Positions 54,542-63,571 of a stretch of DNA of 64,000 nucleotides are shown here, in pieces (within the stretch, counting starts at the first letter, position 1; each line of letters begins with the position of its first letter). Position numbers and translations under genes: made by a program. The notes below the pieces were generated by a model. It worked only from the letters and a program-made list of their open reading frames with translations, did not search any database and was not told the origin of the DNA. The stretch lies in assembly GCF_035712445.1 (NCBI RefSeq), contig NZ_DASTAT010000143.1:37926-101925 (forward strand), in the 5' to 3' direction. Source of the DNA: Oligoflexus sp. (GTDB taxonomy: Bacteria; Bdellovibrionota_B; Oligoflexia; Oligoflexales; Oligoflexaceae).

Positions 54542-55373
54542 AACCCATGGCCTTCAGAAAACTCAAAGTATGCCCGGCGCGTTCATCGACATTCACCCAG
54601 GAATAGGTTTTCTGTCCAGGACTGCGAGCCATGAGTTCGCGAAGAAGAGTGGAACCAAGACCCTGACGCCGCCTGTCGCGTCTGACCCACAGCTGAGCAA
54701 TGCCGCCCCGCCCGGCCCCGATGATCCCATAGCCCAGGCATTGCCCGTCGTCCCAGCTCGCCACCAGACGATAAAGATCGGGACGGCGACGAATCGTATT
54801 CCAGCCGTTTTGCCAGGAAGCCTGAAACCCATACCTGGCTTCAGCGAGGAAAGCCTCTTCCAGCCGTGGAATTTCGTCTGGTGCAACATCCCTGACGCTA
54901 TGATTCCCCTGGTCGACACGGAGCTGCGGCGGGGCCTTTAAAACAAGGCATTCGAGGCGCCTTGTGATGTGAAAGTCGAGACTTTGATAAAGCTTCAGCG
55001 CTTTATCATTGCGGGTGATGACTTCCAGCACATAACTTTCAAAACCCTGGGCGTCGAGCAGTTCAAACACCTTCTGCATCATACCGCGGCTGATGCCACG
55101 TCCGCGAAAGGCAGGAATGACCCCGGTCCCGGCATCATATGCGGTCCACTTTCCATTCCACTCGTCCTTGGCATTCAGAGTCAGGCCCACCATACGTTTG
55201 CCGACGAAGGCCCCGACGCTCAGTCCATAGTCGACAGCGCGCAGTGCATTCATCTCGCGGAACATGGGTTCGGACGTGCGGATATCCACAATATAGTCGG
55301 AGAACGCTTCCAGAAAACATTGATGAACCTCATGAATCGCGGACTCTTCCAAGGTGCGATACTCCAGATTCAT
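54462..55373 (-). CDS. Tandem GNAT-domain acetyltransferase
   Basis: 303 residues with two GNAT folds. Domain 1 (about 1-150) has the acetyl-CoA loop GVIPAFRGRGISRGMM and NDKALKLYQSLDF; domain 2 (about 155-290) has QLWVRRDRRRQGLGSTLLREL and AGHTLSFLKAMGFT. Both pyrophosphate loops are intact. Substrate unknown; tandem GNATs often act on small antibiotics, thiols or proteins. The last 80 bp lie within the convergent helicase gene. Confidence 0.9.
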   Translation of the reverse strand: MNLEYRTLEESAIHEVHQCFLEAFSDYIVDIRTSEPMFREMNALRAVDYGLSVGAFVGKRMVGLTLNAKDEWNGKWTAYDAGTGVIPAFRGRGISRGMMQKVFELLDAQGFESYVLEVITRNDKALKLYQSLDFHITRRLECLVLKAPPQLRVDQGNHSVRDVAPDEIPRLEEAFLAEARYGFQASWQNGWNTIRRRPDLYRLVASWDDGQCLGYGIIGAGRGGIAQLWVRRDRRRQGLGSTLLRELMARSPGQKTYSWVNVDERAGHTLSFLKAMGFTEQLAQFEMEKLLHPASARTHSRPE

Positions 55374-55405
55374 TTGCGCTCCATTCTGATATGGTGAACT
55401 TGCCC

Positions 55406-55439
55406 AATGCAGGCCTCAACCTACAATGCAGACGTCAAC
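55406..55439. repeat. Direct repeat AATGCAG in the norB/GNAT intergenic region
   Basis: AATGCAGGCCTCAAC (55406-55420) and AATGCAGACGTCAAC (55425-55439) differ at two bases with a 19-bp period; a third partial ATGCAAC follows. Nearly two helical turns apart, so two protein molecules could bind one face. Confidence 0.5.
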
Positions 55440-55482
55440 ATGCAACAGCTTCTCAACCACCGCAACCCTGAAAGGAGCTGTG

Positions 55483-55488
55483 TATAAT
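55483..55488 (+). promoter_or_regulatory. -10 element (TATAAT) upstream of norB
   Basis: A perfect TATAAT, with no clear -35 box at 17 bp, which suggests an activator-dependent promoter. The AATGCAG repeats lie 45-75 bp upstream. Confidence 0.5.
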
Positions 55489-55497
55489 ATTTCTATC

Positions 55498-55740
55498 ATG
55501 GCACAGCTTTTCGCTTCCCTCGTAACAGGCGCGAACGGTGCAAAGGCCAGTGACAGCCGTTTGAAAGGGAAAAAAGGCGCTGATTTCGAGAAGGCTTATC
55601 TCGACGAGCAGGTCACCATGCACCAGAATAGGAGCGAGCGTCTCTTACATAAAAAGAGACGCGCCCTCCGCGCTTTCCCGCCCCTGGATTGCATATTGCA
55701 TGCTCCTGCTTCAGTCCAAAAACTGAAGAGGAGTAAATGA
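55498..55740 (+). pseudogene. DUF4142 fragment in the norB leader
   Basis: A frame of 80 residues from ATG 55498 without a Shine-Dalgarno. It contains the DUF4142 core KKGADFEKAYLDEQVTMHQ (FDxAYxxxQVxxHQ) but lacks the helical N-terminus and the expected C-terminal helix; after HQ the sequence becomes basic and unrelated. It is either a decayed DUF4142 gene or an untranslated leader. A perfect stem GCGTCTCTT/AAGAGACGC (55638-55662) lies within it. Confidence 0.5.
55638..55662 (+). promoter_or_regulatory. Stem-loop in the norB leader
   Basis: A perfect 9-bp stem with a 7-nt loop (ACATAAA), 78 nt before norB. No U-run follows. May stabilise or gate the norB message. Downstream at 55688-55701 is a tandem ATTGCAT-ATTGCAT. 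Confidence 0.45.
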
Positions 55741-58034
55741 TGAACGCAACGCGCAGGTTATGGTTCAGTCTAGGCACAGTCGTCTTCCTTTCCTTTGCTG
55801 TGTTGGGATACTACGGCTGGGAAATCTATCGCCAGGCTCCACCCATTCCCAAGCAGGTGGTCACGACCGATGGCCAGCTGGTATTCACGGCTGATACGAT
55901 ACAAACCGGCCAGCAGGTCTGGCAAACCACCGGGGGTCAGGAACTGGGTTCCGTCTGGGGTCATGGTTCGTACCATGCTCCAGATTGGTCCGCGGATTGG
56001 CTGCATCGTGAAGCCGTGTTCATACTGAATCACTGGGCCCAGGCAAACGGCCAGGCCGATTTCGAAGCCCTCAAGGCGGATGACAAGATTCTGCTGCAAG
56101 AGCGTTTGAAACGGGAAATGCGCACCAATAGCTATGACCCCGCAACCGGGATCCTGACCATAACTCCCGAACGAGCGGCAGCGATTCAGGCCAACAGTGA
56201 TTATTACAGCAGCCTGTTCACGGGCGATCCGAAGATGGCCAGCCTGCGAGAGGCCTATGCCATGAAAATGGTGACGGTGAAAGATGCCGATCGCATGGCC
56301 GCGCTGAACGCCTTTTTCTTTTGGACAGCCTGGGCCGCCGTCACAGAGCGTCCGGGACAGCCGATCACGTACACCAACAACTGGCCCGCGGATAAACTGG
56401 TGGGCAATGAACCGGCCTCCTCGCTCCTCCTTTGGACCGGCTTCAGCGTTATCCTTCTTTTAGCGGGGATCGGAGCCCTTTCCGCCTATTACGCCAGCCA
56501 CAACGATGAACCGAAGGATGTGAGCGAACTGCCTCGCCAGGATCCTCTGCTTGCCCTGACGCCGACGCCCTCGATGCGGGCGACGCTTAAATATTTTTGG
56601 GTGGTCACCGCCTTGATCGTGGTGCAGATCATACTCGGCATCGTCACCGCTCATTATGGGGTGGAAGGAACGGCCCTTTATGGATTTCCCTTGGCGGAAA
56701 TCCTGCCTTATTCTGTGACGCGCACCTGGCATCTGCAGCTGGGCATTTTCTGGATCGCCACGTCGTGGCTGGCGACCGGGCTGTTCGTGGCGCCTGCAGT
56801 TTCCGGCTATGAACCGAAGGGGCAAAGACTGGGCGTCAATTTCCTGTTCCTCTGTCTTCTGATCATTGTGGTCGGTTCCCTCGCCGGGCAATGGTTTGGC
56901 GTCATGCAAAAACTCGAACTGGGGACCAACTTCTGGTTTGGTCATCAGGGTTACGAATACGTGGACCTCGGCCGCTTCTGGCAAATATTCCTGGCCGTGG
57001 GTCTCTTCCTTTGGCTTTTCCTGATGACGCGCGCGATCTGGCCCGCGTTCCGCAGCGATCGTGAAGGACGACATCTCCTGGCGCTTTTTCTGATTTCATC
57101 GGCGGCAATCGCTCTTTTCTATCTGGCCGGCCTGATGTGGGGACAGCGCAGTAACCTTGCCGTTGTCGAATACTGGCGCTGGTGGGTCGTACATCTTTGG
57201 GTGGAAGGCTTCTTTGAAGTCTTCGCCACGGTTGTGATCGCCTTTCTGTTCGTCCGCATGGGTCTATTGGGTGTGCGTCTTGCGACGCAGACGGTCCTAT
57301 TCTCGACCATTATTTTCCTGGCGGGCGGCATACTCGGAACCTTCCATCACCTTTATTTTTCGGGCACGCCGACAGCGGTGCTCGCCATCGGTTCGTCCTT
57401 CAGCGCGCTTGAAGTCGTGCCGCTCGTGCTGATCGGATTTGAAGCCTATCACAACCTTCGGCTCGGACGCGCGGCCCCCTGGGTTCAGGCCTATCGCTGG
57501 CCGATCTATTGCTTCATCTCCGTCGCGTTTTGGAACCTGGTCGGTGCGGGGATTTTTGGCTTTCTCATCAATCCGCCGATCGCGCTTTATTATATGCAAG
57601 GTCTTAACACCACGCCGGTGCATGGACATTCGGCCTTGTTCGGCGTTTATGGGATGCTTGGAATCGGGCTGATGCTTTTCGTTCTGAAGGGTCTGGCCGG
57701 TCGTCAGATTTGGAAGAACGGACTCATTAAGTTCTCGCTGTGGTCGATCAACATCGGCCTTGGTCTGATGATCCTTCTCAGTCCTCTGCCCATCGGTTTT
57801 CTGCAGACGCTGGCGGCCTTCGATCACGGCTACTGGTATGCGCGTTCCGCGGAATTCATGCAGACGCCGCTCCTGGATACGCTGCGTTGGTTGCGGGTGA
57901 TCGGAGACACGCTCTTCGGCATTGGCATCCTGGGTCTGGCGCTTTTCGTGCTGGGTCTGAAAACGGGTTGGTCCACTCAGGTCGGCACTTCGGATTTGCC
58001 TCAGGAAGGCGTCATTCGGCCTGTTCACGTATGA
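55740..58034 (+). CDS. norB: Quinol-dependent nitric oxide reductase (qNOR)
   Basis: 764 residues. ATG 55740 has GGAG 6 nt upstream; ATG 55737 is an alternative. A single-subunit NO reductase (norZ type) reducing NO to N2O with quinol. The N-terminal extension replacing NorC is present (WQTTGGQELGSVWGHG). About 13-14 membrane helices follow, with heme and FeB ligands in TWHLQLGIFW, HLWVEGFFEVFATV and TFHHLYFSG, and the late VHGHSALFGVYG. No nitrite or nitrous oxide reductase genes are nearby, so NO detoxification rather than full denitrification is likely. Confidence 0.97.
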   Translation: MNATRRLWFSLGTVVFLSFAVLGYYGWEIYRQAPPIPKQVVTTDGQLVFTADTIQTGQQVWQTTGGQELGSVWGHGSYHAPDWSADWLHREAVFILNHWAQANGQADFEALKADDKILLQERLKREMRTNSYDPATGILTITPERAAAIQANSDYYSSLFTGDPKMASLREAYAMKMVTVKDADRMAALNAFFFWTAWAAVTERPGQPITYTNNWPADKLVGNEPASSLLLWTGFSVILLLAGIGALSAYYASHNDEPKDVSELPRQDPLLALTPTPSMRATLKYFWVVTALIVVQIILGIVTAHYGVEGTALYGFPLAEILPYSVTRTWHLQLGIFWIATSWLATGLFVAPAVSGYEPKGQRLGVNFLFLCLLIIVVGSLAGQWFGVMQKLELGTNFWFGHQGYEYVDLGRFWQIFLAVGLFLWLFLMTRAIWPAFRSDREGRHLLALFLISSAAIALFYLAGLMWGQRSNLAVVEYWRWWVVHLWVEGFFEVFATVVIAFLFVRMGLLGVRLATQTVLFSTIIFLAGGILGTFHHLYFSGTPTAVLAIGSSFSALEVVPLVLIGFEAYHNLRLGRAAPWVQAYRWPIYCFISVAFWNLVGAGIFGFLINPPIALYYMQGLNTTPVHGHSALFGVYGMLGIGLMLFVLKGLAGRQIWKNGLIKFSLWSINIGLGLMILLSPLPIGFLQTLAAFDHGYWYARSAEFMQTPLLDTLRWLRVIGDTLFGIGILGLALFVLGLKTGWSTQVGTSDLPQEGVIRPVHV

Positions 58035-58043
58035 CTTCAGTCA

Positions 58044-58070
58044 GGGACCGCACCCGCGGTCCCCTTTTTT
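58044..58070 (+). terminator. Intrinsic terminator after norB
   Basis: GGGACCGC-ACCC-GCGGTCCC followed by C and six T, 9 nt after the norB stop. Confidence 0.92.
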
Positions 58071-58151
58071 GCGCTTCAAAAGACGCGGGAAAAGGCTTAG
58101 ATTCCTGCGGGGAATCCTGATCCTGGATTCACTTATGGAAAGGCAGATCGC

Positions 58152-59147
58152 ATGACTCTTAAAACACCCTTTTCCGTGCTTGATCTGGCCATGTATCCCG
58201 AGGGCCGCACGGCTGCCGATGCCTTCGCCGCCACGCGTGATCTGGCCCAGCATGCTGAAAAATGGGGTTATCATCGTTATTGGATGGCCGAGCATCACAA
58301 CCTGGAAGGCATAGCCAGCTCCGCGACAGCGGTTTTAATCGGCTATGTGGCGGCGCACACCCAAAGCATTCGGGTCGGTTCAGGCGGGATTATGCTGCCC
58401 AATCATGCGCCCCTGGTCGTCGCCGAACAGTTTGGGACGCTGGCCACGCTTTATCCTGATCGTATTGATCTGGGCCTTGGCCGCGCCCCTGGAACCGATC
58501 AGGCCACGATGCGGGCACTCAGGAAGGAAGCGGCGGCCTTTCCCGTGGATTTTGCGGATCTGATCGAGGAGCTGCTTTTCTACTTCGCACCTCCTCAACC
58601 TGGACAAAAAATCCGCGCGATCCCCGGAGCCGGTATGGACATACCGCTCTGGCTCCTGGGTTCCAGCCATTACAGTGCCCAATTGGCTGCCCGACTCGGC
58701 AGACCTTATGCCTTCGCGGGTCATTTTGCGCCGCAGGAAATGCTGCAGGCCATTCGTCTTTACCGCGCCGAATTCCGTCCTTCACGTTATCTCAAAGAGC
58801 CCAAGGTCATGGTGGGCGTTGCCGCTGTGGCCGCCGATACGGATGAAAAAGCCGAGTATCTGGCCACCAGTCTTTATCAAAGAATCCTGACTCTCATTCG
58901 CGGCAACCTGAAACCCACGCCCCCGCCGATCACCAGCATGCAGGGCCTTTGGGCTCCGCATGAAGAACAGGTCCTGCGGCAGATGACAACGACCATGATC
59001 GTAGGTGGACCCGCCCGCGTTGAAGCCGGTCTGCGGCAGCTGATCGACCGTACGGGAGCCGATGAGTTGATCATCACCTCGGATCTTTATGCGCATGAGG
59101 ATCGATTGCAGTCGTTTGAGATCATGGCTGCCCTGCGTTCTCTTTAA
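58152..59147 (+). CDS. LLM-class flavin-dependent monooxygenase (luciferase-like)
   Basis: 331 residues; AAAGG about 8 nt upstream. A bacterial luciferase-like TIM barrel of the group 1 (YhbW-type) branch: [45 protein letters not shown] and [11 protein letters not shown]. Uses FMNH2 and oxygen; substrate unknown. Monocistronic between two strong terminators. Confidence 0.92.
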   Translation: MTLKTPFSVLDLAMYPEGRTAADAFAATRDLAQHAEKWGYHRYWMAEHHNLEGIASSATAVLIGYVAAHTQSIRVGSGGIMLPNHAPLVVAEQFGTLATLYPDRIDLGLGRAPGTDQATMRALRKEAAAFPVDFADLIEELLFYFAPPQPGQKIRAIPGAGMDIPLWLLGSSHYSAQLAARLGRPYAFAGHFAPQEMLQAIRLYRAEFRPSRYLKEPKVMVGVAAVAADTDEKAEYLATSLYQRILTLIRGNLKPTPPPITSMQGLWAPHEEQVLRQMTTTMIVGGPARVEAGLRQLIDRTGADELIITSDLYAHEDRLQSFEIMAALRSL

Positions 59148-59173
59148 CAGCTCCACCCCCCCCGCGACGCCGT

Positions 59174-59246
59174 CCCCCAGGCCTTCGAGCGTTGACATCA
59201 AAATCAGGACTTCCTATGATGACATCGCTCGCGTTGGGGGTTTTTT
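59174..59246 (+). terminator. Large three-tier terminator hairpin
   Basis: Nested pairs CCCCCA/TGGGGG (59174-59179 with 59235-59240), CGAGCG/CGCTCG (59186-59191 with 59226-59231) and ATCA/TGAT (59197-59200 with 59217-59220), then six T. It ends the LLM transcript; its size leaves room for a processed small RNA. Confidence 0.8.
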
Positions 59247-59393
59247 GTGCGACCATTTTTCCTGTCTTGAATTTCCTACTCCTCTTAAGATGCGAGCTGG
59301 TAAAATGGCAAAAGCTGGAATCATCCGCTGATCGAAGCGTGAATCTCTGAATGGAAAGTCAACGCGCGGCTCGCAGAGAATGATGGAGTTGTC

Positions 59394-60521
59394 ATGAGTT
59401 TAATCAGGTTTCCACTGTCCTGGCTTCTTTTGCTGCCCGCAGTCAGCACGATGTCCTATGCGAAGGATGAGGCCGTGCGTGGAGACGACGTCGAGCTTCA
59501 GATGGCGCAGGAATCCAATGAAGCGATCAATGCCGCCGGGACCACTCAGGATGCTCAGGGACAGCAAATTCCCGGCTATTACGATGGCCAGAATACGCAG
59601 AATCCTCGTGGCAATCAGGGGCAAGGAAGCGATCAGGAGCAGCAGCGTTTACAGGAAACCCAGCAGGGTCAGCGGCCCCAGCAAGGTCAACGCACGCAGC
59701 AGGACCAGTTTCAGCCGCGTCAACCGCAAGGCCAGGATGCGGATTATCAGCAGCGTTTGATGCAGGGTCAGGGGACGCAGACTCAGCAAAGGTTCATGCA
59801 AGGACAGGGGACGCAGGGTCAGCGCTCCGGTCAAGGCAATCCTCAGGGTCAGGACCCTCAGTATCAGGAGCGTCAGGGCACCCAAACGCAAACTCAAGGC
59901 CAGCGAAATCCCGCCTCCCTTCAAAATCAGCCGAACCCGCAGTCCAGCACGGACCCATCGGAAACCGTGCAGGGTCAAGGTCAGGGTGCCGCTCCGGCCG
60001 CAAATACACAAGGCCAAAGAGGTCAGGGAACTCCGGTTCAGCCCGGATCCGGTCAGGTCCAGGACCAGCTCCCCCCCGAACCGCCGCAGGTGAAGCTTCC
60101 GAAAAAACCTCGGGTGTTCCCCACGCCGACCCCAACGCCGACTTCGACCTTTACGCCAGCGCCGGCACCCAGCCCGATACCGGAACCCACGACGAGGCCT
60201 CAGCCTTCGGGTCCGAAAACCAGTGAGCAACGATCCTACGAATCCGCCATGCAGACTCGATGGAAAACGGCCGCTGATGAAATCGCTCTGCTCAAGTCCC
60301 GTGGCGAAAGCCTCCAGGGCAAGAAAGGCAAGGCCTTTCGCGAATCTCTGCGCACTGCATCGGGCAACCGTTCCATGGCACGAACCAAACTCAATCAACT
60401 CGTTCGCGGCTCGTCCGCCGACTTTGATAAACTCAAAACCGGCGTTGAACGTGCCTTTGCAGACCTCGACACCTCCATCGCCCGAGTCCGTTCCTATTTC
60501 GACGAGCCACCACCCCCTTAA
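59394..60521 (+). CDS. Secreted Gln/Gly-rich low-complexity protein with C-terminal helical domain
   Basis: 375 residues; GGAG 5 nt upstream. Signal peptide about 1-23 (LLLLPAVSTMSYA). Residues about 50-225 are built of irregular QGQ, QGQGTQ and QQRLMQGQ repeats with almost no hydrophobic residues. A Pro/Thr stalk follows (TPTPTPTSTFTPAPAPSP, about 240-275), then a helical, basic domain (about 285-370) that may bind DNA, peptidoglycan or a partner. No cysteines. Likely a surface or matrix component. No family recognised. Confidence 0.75.
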   Translation: MSLIRFPLSWLLLLPAVSTMSYAKDEAVRGDDVELQMAQESNEAINAAGTTQDAQGQQIPGYYDGQNTQNPRGNQGQGSDQEQQRLQETQQGQRPQQGQRTQQDQFQPRQPQGQDADYQQRLMQGQGTQTQQRFMQGQGTQGQRSGQGNPQGQDPQYQERQGTQTQTQGQRNPASLQNQPNPQSSTDPSETVQGQGQGAAPAANTQGQRGQGTPVQPGSGQVQDQLPPEPPQVKLPKKPRVFPTPTPTPTSTFTPAPAPSPIPEPTTRPQPSGPKTSEQRSYESAMQTRWKTAADEIALLKSRGESLQGKKGKAFRESLRTASGNRSMARTKLNQLVRGSSADFDKLKTGVERAFADLDTSIARVRSYFDEPPPP

Positions 60522-60652
60522 CGCCGTCAATGTTCACAAGATGCCCGCCGCCCGACCTACAGTCACGTGGGAATAGCGCTGGCCGGCAGGCCTTTTTCGT
60601 GGCGGCTTTGGAGCGCAGTTGTTAAATTCGCGGCTCAAGATGAGGTGTGAAT

Positions 60653-62278
60653 ATGACTACAGTTGCCAAAAAATTGCCCAAAGTTGCCTATCTTTGCATG
60701 GAATATGCTCTTAAGTCCCACATCAAAACTTATGCCGGTGGTCTTGGAATCCTGGCTGGGGACTATCTGAAGGGCGCCAAGGAACAAAACCTTCCGATCG
60801 TCGGCGTCGGCATCAAATGGAAGCAAGGTTACACGGGCCAGAAGATTACTGGCGATGGCCGCGTGATGGACTCCTATCAAAACTATCCCTACGACGGCCT
60901 CGAAGACACCGGCAAAACCGTGAAGGTCCAGGTCCGCAAGCGCGATATCACCTGCCGCATCTGGCGCGCGGTGGGTCACGGCGTCAGTGAACTCATCCTT
61001 CTCGATACCGATCATCCCGCCAACGGTGATGCGTGGATCACAGGTCAGCTCTATGGCTGGTTCGGTGAAGAACGCGTGGCCCAGGAAATCGTGCTCGGCG
61101 TGGGTGGCGTGCGCGCCCTGCAGGCTCTCGGCATCGAACCCGATGTCTATCACTTCAACGAAGGCCATGCGGTCCTCGCGGCCCTGGAACTCATTCGTCA
61201 AAAGCGCGAAGCGGGCATGACCCTGGCCCAGGCCAAGGTCGCGACGCGTAAGCAGGTGGTCTTCACCACGCATACCCCGATCAAGGAAGGCAACGAATCG
61301 CATCCGCATGAACTTCTGCAGTATATGGGCGCCAACCTCGGCCTCAGCGTGGAAGAAATGCATGAGATCGGCAGCACGCCCTTCAACATGACGATCGCCG
61401 CTCTGAATCTTTCCCGCGATGCCAACGCCGTTGCCGAACTTCATGGCGAAACCGCACGCAAGATGTGGGAAGGCGTGGATCTCGGCCCGAAAATCACCGC
61501 AGTCACCAACGGCATCCACCGCGGCACCTGGGTTGATCCCCGCATGGATCAGGTGAAGGCAAATCCCGACAAACTGTGGGATCTTCACATGGAACTCAAG
61601 CGCGATCTTATTCAGTTCGTCCACAAAAGAACGGGCAAAAAACTCGCGGACGACAAACTCCTGATCGGTTTCGCCCGTCGCGCCGCCCCATACAAGCGCT
61701 CGAACCTGATCTTCGACTGCGGTCCTGAGGTTCTGAAAGCCCTGGAAAAAGGCCAGTTCCAGATCGTCTTCTCGGGCAAAGCGCATCCCCTGGATGATAC
61801 CGGCAAAGGCATCGTCCAGCAGATCGTCAAATACAGCCGTGAAATGCCTGAAAACGTCGTCTTCCTGGAAGACTACGATATGGATATCGGTGCCGCCCTC
61901 ACCCGCGGTTCGGATGTGTGGCTCAACAACCCACGCCGGCCTTTGGAAGCCTGCGGCACATCCGGCATGAAAGCTGCGATGAACGGCGTCCTGAATCTCT
62001 CGATTCTCGATGGCTGGTGGCCGGAAGCCTGTGAGCACGGCGTGAACGGTTGGGCGATCGGTGATGATGTGGTCCCTGCGACGGTCGCCGAACAGGATAA
62101 ACGCGATGCCGAATTCCTGGCCTCGGTCCTTCTGAAGGAAGTCATCCCCACCTATTATAACGATCACAAAAAATGGGTGAAGATGATGCAGGCCAGCATC
62201 GAAAGCATCACAACGCGTTTCAGCGTGGAAACCATGCTGAAAGACTATTACGAAAAACTCTACAGTCCCGCAAAATAA
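60653..62278 (+). CDS. glgP: Alpha-glucan phosphorylase, short bacterial form
   Basis: 541 residues from ATG 60653 (GAGG 7 nt upstream; GTG 60647 is an alternative). A PLP-dependent glycogen/maltodextrin phosphorylase producing glucose 1-phosphate. It begins with KVAYLCMEYAL and YAGGLGILAGDY; PEVYHFNEGH-like DVYHFNEGHA, ARRAAPYKRSNLI and the PLP-lysine segment EACGTSGMKAAMNG are present. At about 540 residues it belongs to the compact family (Thermotoga AgpA-like), not the 800-residue form. No other glycogen genes are adjacent. Confidence 0.95.
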   Translation: MTTVAKKLPKVAYLCMEYALKSHIKTYAGGLGILAGDYLKGAKEQNLPIVGVGIKWKQGYTGQKITGDGRVMDSYQNYPYDGLEDTGKTVKVQVRKRDITCRIWRAVGHGVSELILLDTDHPANGDAWITGQLYGWFGEERVAQEIVLGVGGVRALQALGIEPDVYHFNEGHAVLAALELIRQKREAGMTLAQAKVATRKQVVFTTHTPIKEGNESHPHELLQYMGANLGLSVEEMHEIGSTPFNMTIAALNLSRDANAVAELHGETARKMWEGVDLGPKITAVTNGIHRGTWVDPRMDQVKANPDKLWDLHMELKRDLIQFVHKRTGKKLADDKLLIGFARRAAPYKRSNLIFDCGPEVLKALEKGQFQIVFSGKAHPLDDTGKGIVQQIVKYSREMPENVVFLEDYDMDIGAALTRGSDVWLNNPRRPLEACGTSGMKAAMNGVLNLSILDGWWPEACEHGVNGWAIGDDVVPATVAEQDKRDAEFLASVLLKEVIPTYYNDHKKWVKMMQASIESITTRFSVETMLKDYYEKLYSPAK

Positions 62279-62341
62279 TCCAGGAAAATCAGGCCGGGTC
62301 CGCCCGGTCTGCGACCGTCCCGCGGTGAGATGAAATCAAGC

Positions 62342-63298
62342 TCAGTCCCTGCCCTTCCGCTCGCGTTCATCGTAATACGATTGATCCTTCCAACCGAGCT
62401 GCAGGCTTTCCACATGCAGCCACGCGATCTCCTCTTTTTCATTCTGCCCGGCCGGACGAAAGACGAGCTTCGCCTCGGGATGGAGTGGATACATTGTCCG
62501 CTTCCCCGACCAGTCCGTTACGTGCAGTTTAGCCTTGAAAAAAAGTCCTGGAACTATCCTTCGCCAGATCATGGCCCGCGCCTTGCGGATATATTTTCGC
62601 TGCAGGGCCGAGGCCTTCACGTCCGGCACGGCCATATATTCAAGATCGCCAAAGACCACCCGTCCCCCATGGAGTTCGAGGCGATCCCAGGTGGGAAGTT
62701 CATCGAGCGTCGACACAAGCTGCTCGAAGGGAAAGTCCCGCGCCGGTTTTTTCTGCCAGAAGTACCGCTTCGCCTGCCCGCACTTCAAAAGGGCGCTCGC
62801 CATCAGATTGTTCAGCTCCACCACCTCGTCACAGGCTTTGAGGCTCTTATCCAGATTCATCTGCGCATTGGTCAGCAGCACCAGGGAATGCATGGCAGCG
62901 GCCGGCACAGCAATATTCCTGCGCTTCAGCCAGTGCCGCAGCGAAGCCACTTTCTCGGCATTCAAAGGCACCGGATCGACCAGCACCTTCTGCTCCTGCC
63001 CGCGCTCCTGCAGCCACTTCCCTTTTTGCCTTGAAAGGCGGCCACCCCAGTGTTTGACTTCGATGGCCAGGATACCGACTTCACTCACCAGCAGAAGATC
63101 AATCTCATATTTGCCCGACCCCTGGGCCTTGGGCACACGCAAGGACTGATAAATTTCAGCCTTGCCATTCAATTTCTTCAGAACGCGATCCAGCTCCGAA
63201 ACAGCCAGCTGCTCGCCATGACTTCCCGCCTGATCACTGGCGATCATGGAAAATCGAATTTGAGCTTTGCGCAGCCACTTTATTTTTTCCGCCAGCAT
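62342..63298 (-). CDS. NERD (nuclease-related domain) protein
   Basis: 318 residues from ATG 63298 (AAAGGG 5 nt upstream). NERD signature near the N-terminus: GSHGEQLAVSELDRVL, then SGKYEIDLLLVSEVGILAIEVKHWGG with the putative nuclease Asp and Glu-x-Lys. The C-terminal about 180 residues are unrecognised and include VHLTD-like KLHVTDWSG. Function unknown; often linked to plasmid or DNA-processing contexts. No partner helicase nearby. Confidence 0.85.
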   Translation of the reverse strand: MLAEKIKWLRKAQIRFSMIASDQAGSHGEQLAVSELDRVLKKLNGKAEIYQSLRVPKAQGSGKYEIDLLLVSEVGILAIEVKHWGGRLSRQKGKWLQERGQEQKVLVDPVPLNAEKVASLRHWLKRRNIAVPAAAMHSLVLLTNAQMNLDKSLKACDEVVELNNLMASALLKCGQAKRYFWQKKPARDFPFEQLVSTLDELPTWDRLELHGGRVVFGDLEYMAVPDVKASALQRKYIRKARAMIWRRIVPGLFFKAKLHVTDWSGKRTMYPLHPEAKLVFRPAGQNEKEEIAWLHVESLQLGWKDQSYYDERERKGRD

Positions 63299-63511
63299 GA
63301 GCACCCTTTCCCAAGGGCCGTAAGGGCCCCGGCTTTTCCTTGCAAAGCTTTTTCCTTTGAAAACCATCTTAATCTTAAGCACTTGCAAAGGGAAGCCTGA
63401 CCAAGGTTCAGCCAGAGTTCAAAAGTTTTTGGCTGGAACGAAAATTTCCCCATTTTTCGGCCGAATCCTCTGCACCTGAATTCAAACCCCGGGAATTTCA
63501 TGACTTTTTGG

Positions 63512-63538
63512 TAAAGCTCATGCGGCCGCATCCGATAG
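63512..63538 (+). promoter_or_regulatory. Sigma-28 (FliA)-like promoter candidate
   Basis: TAAAGCTC (63512-63519), an 11-bp spacer and TCCGATAG (63531-63538) match the FliA consensus TAAAGTTT-N11-GCCGATAA at 12 of 16 positions with the exact spacing. A 12-bp palindrome ATGCGGCCGCAT (63520-63531) fills the spacer. The next start is about 34 bp downstream. Confidence 0.5.
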
Positions 63539-63571
63539 AAGAGGCAGATCAATCAGGGAAGGAAGAAGCCC

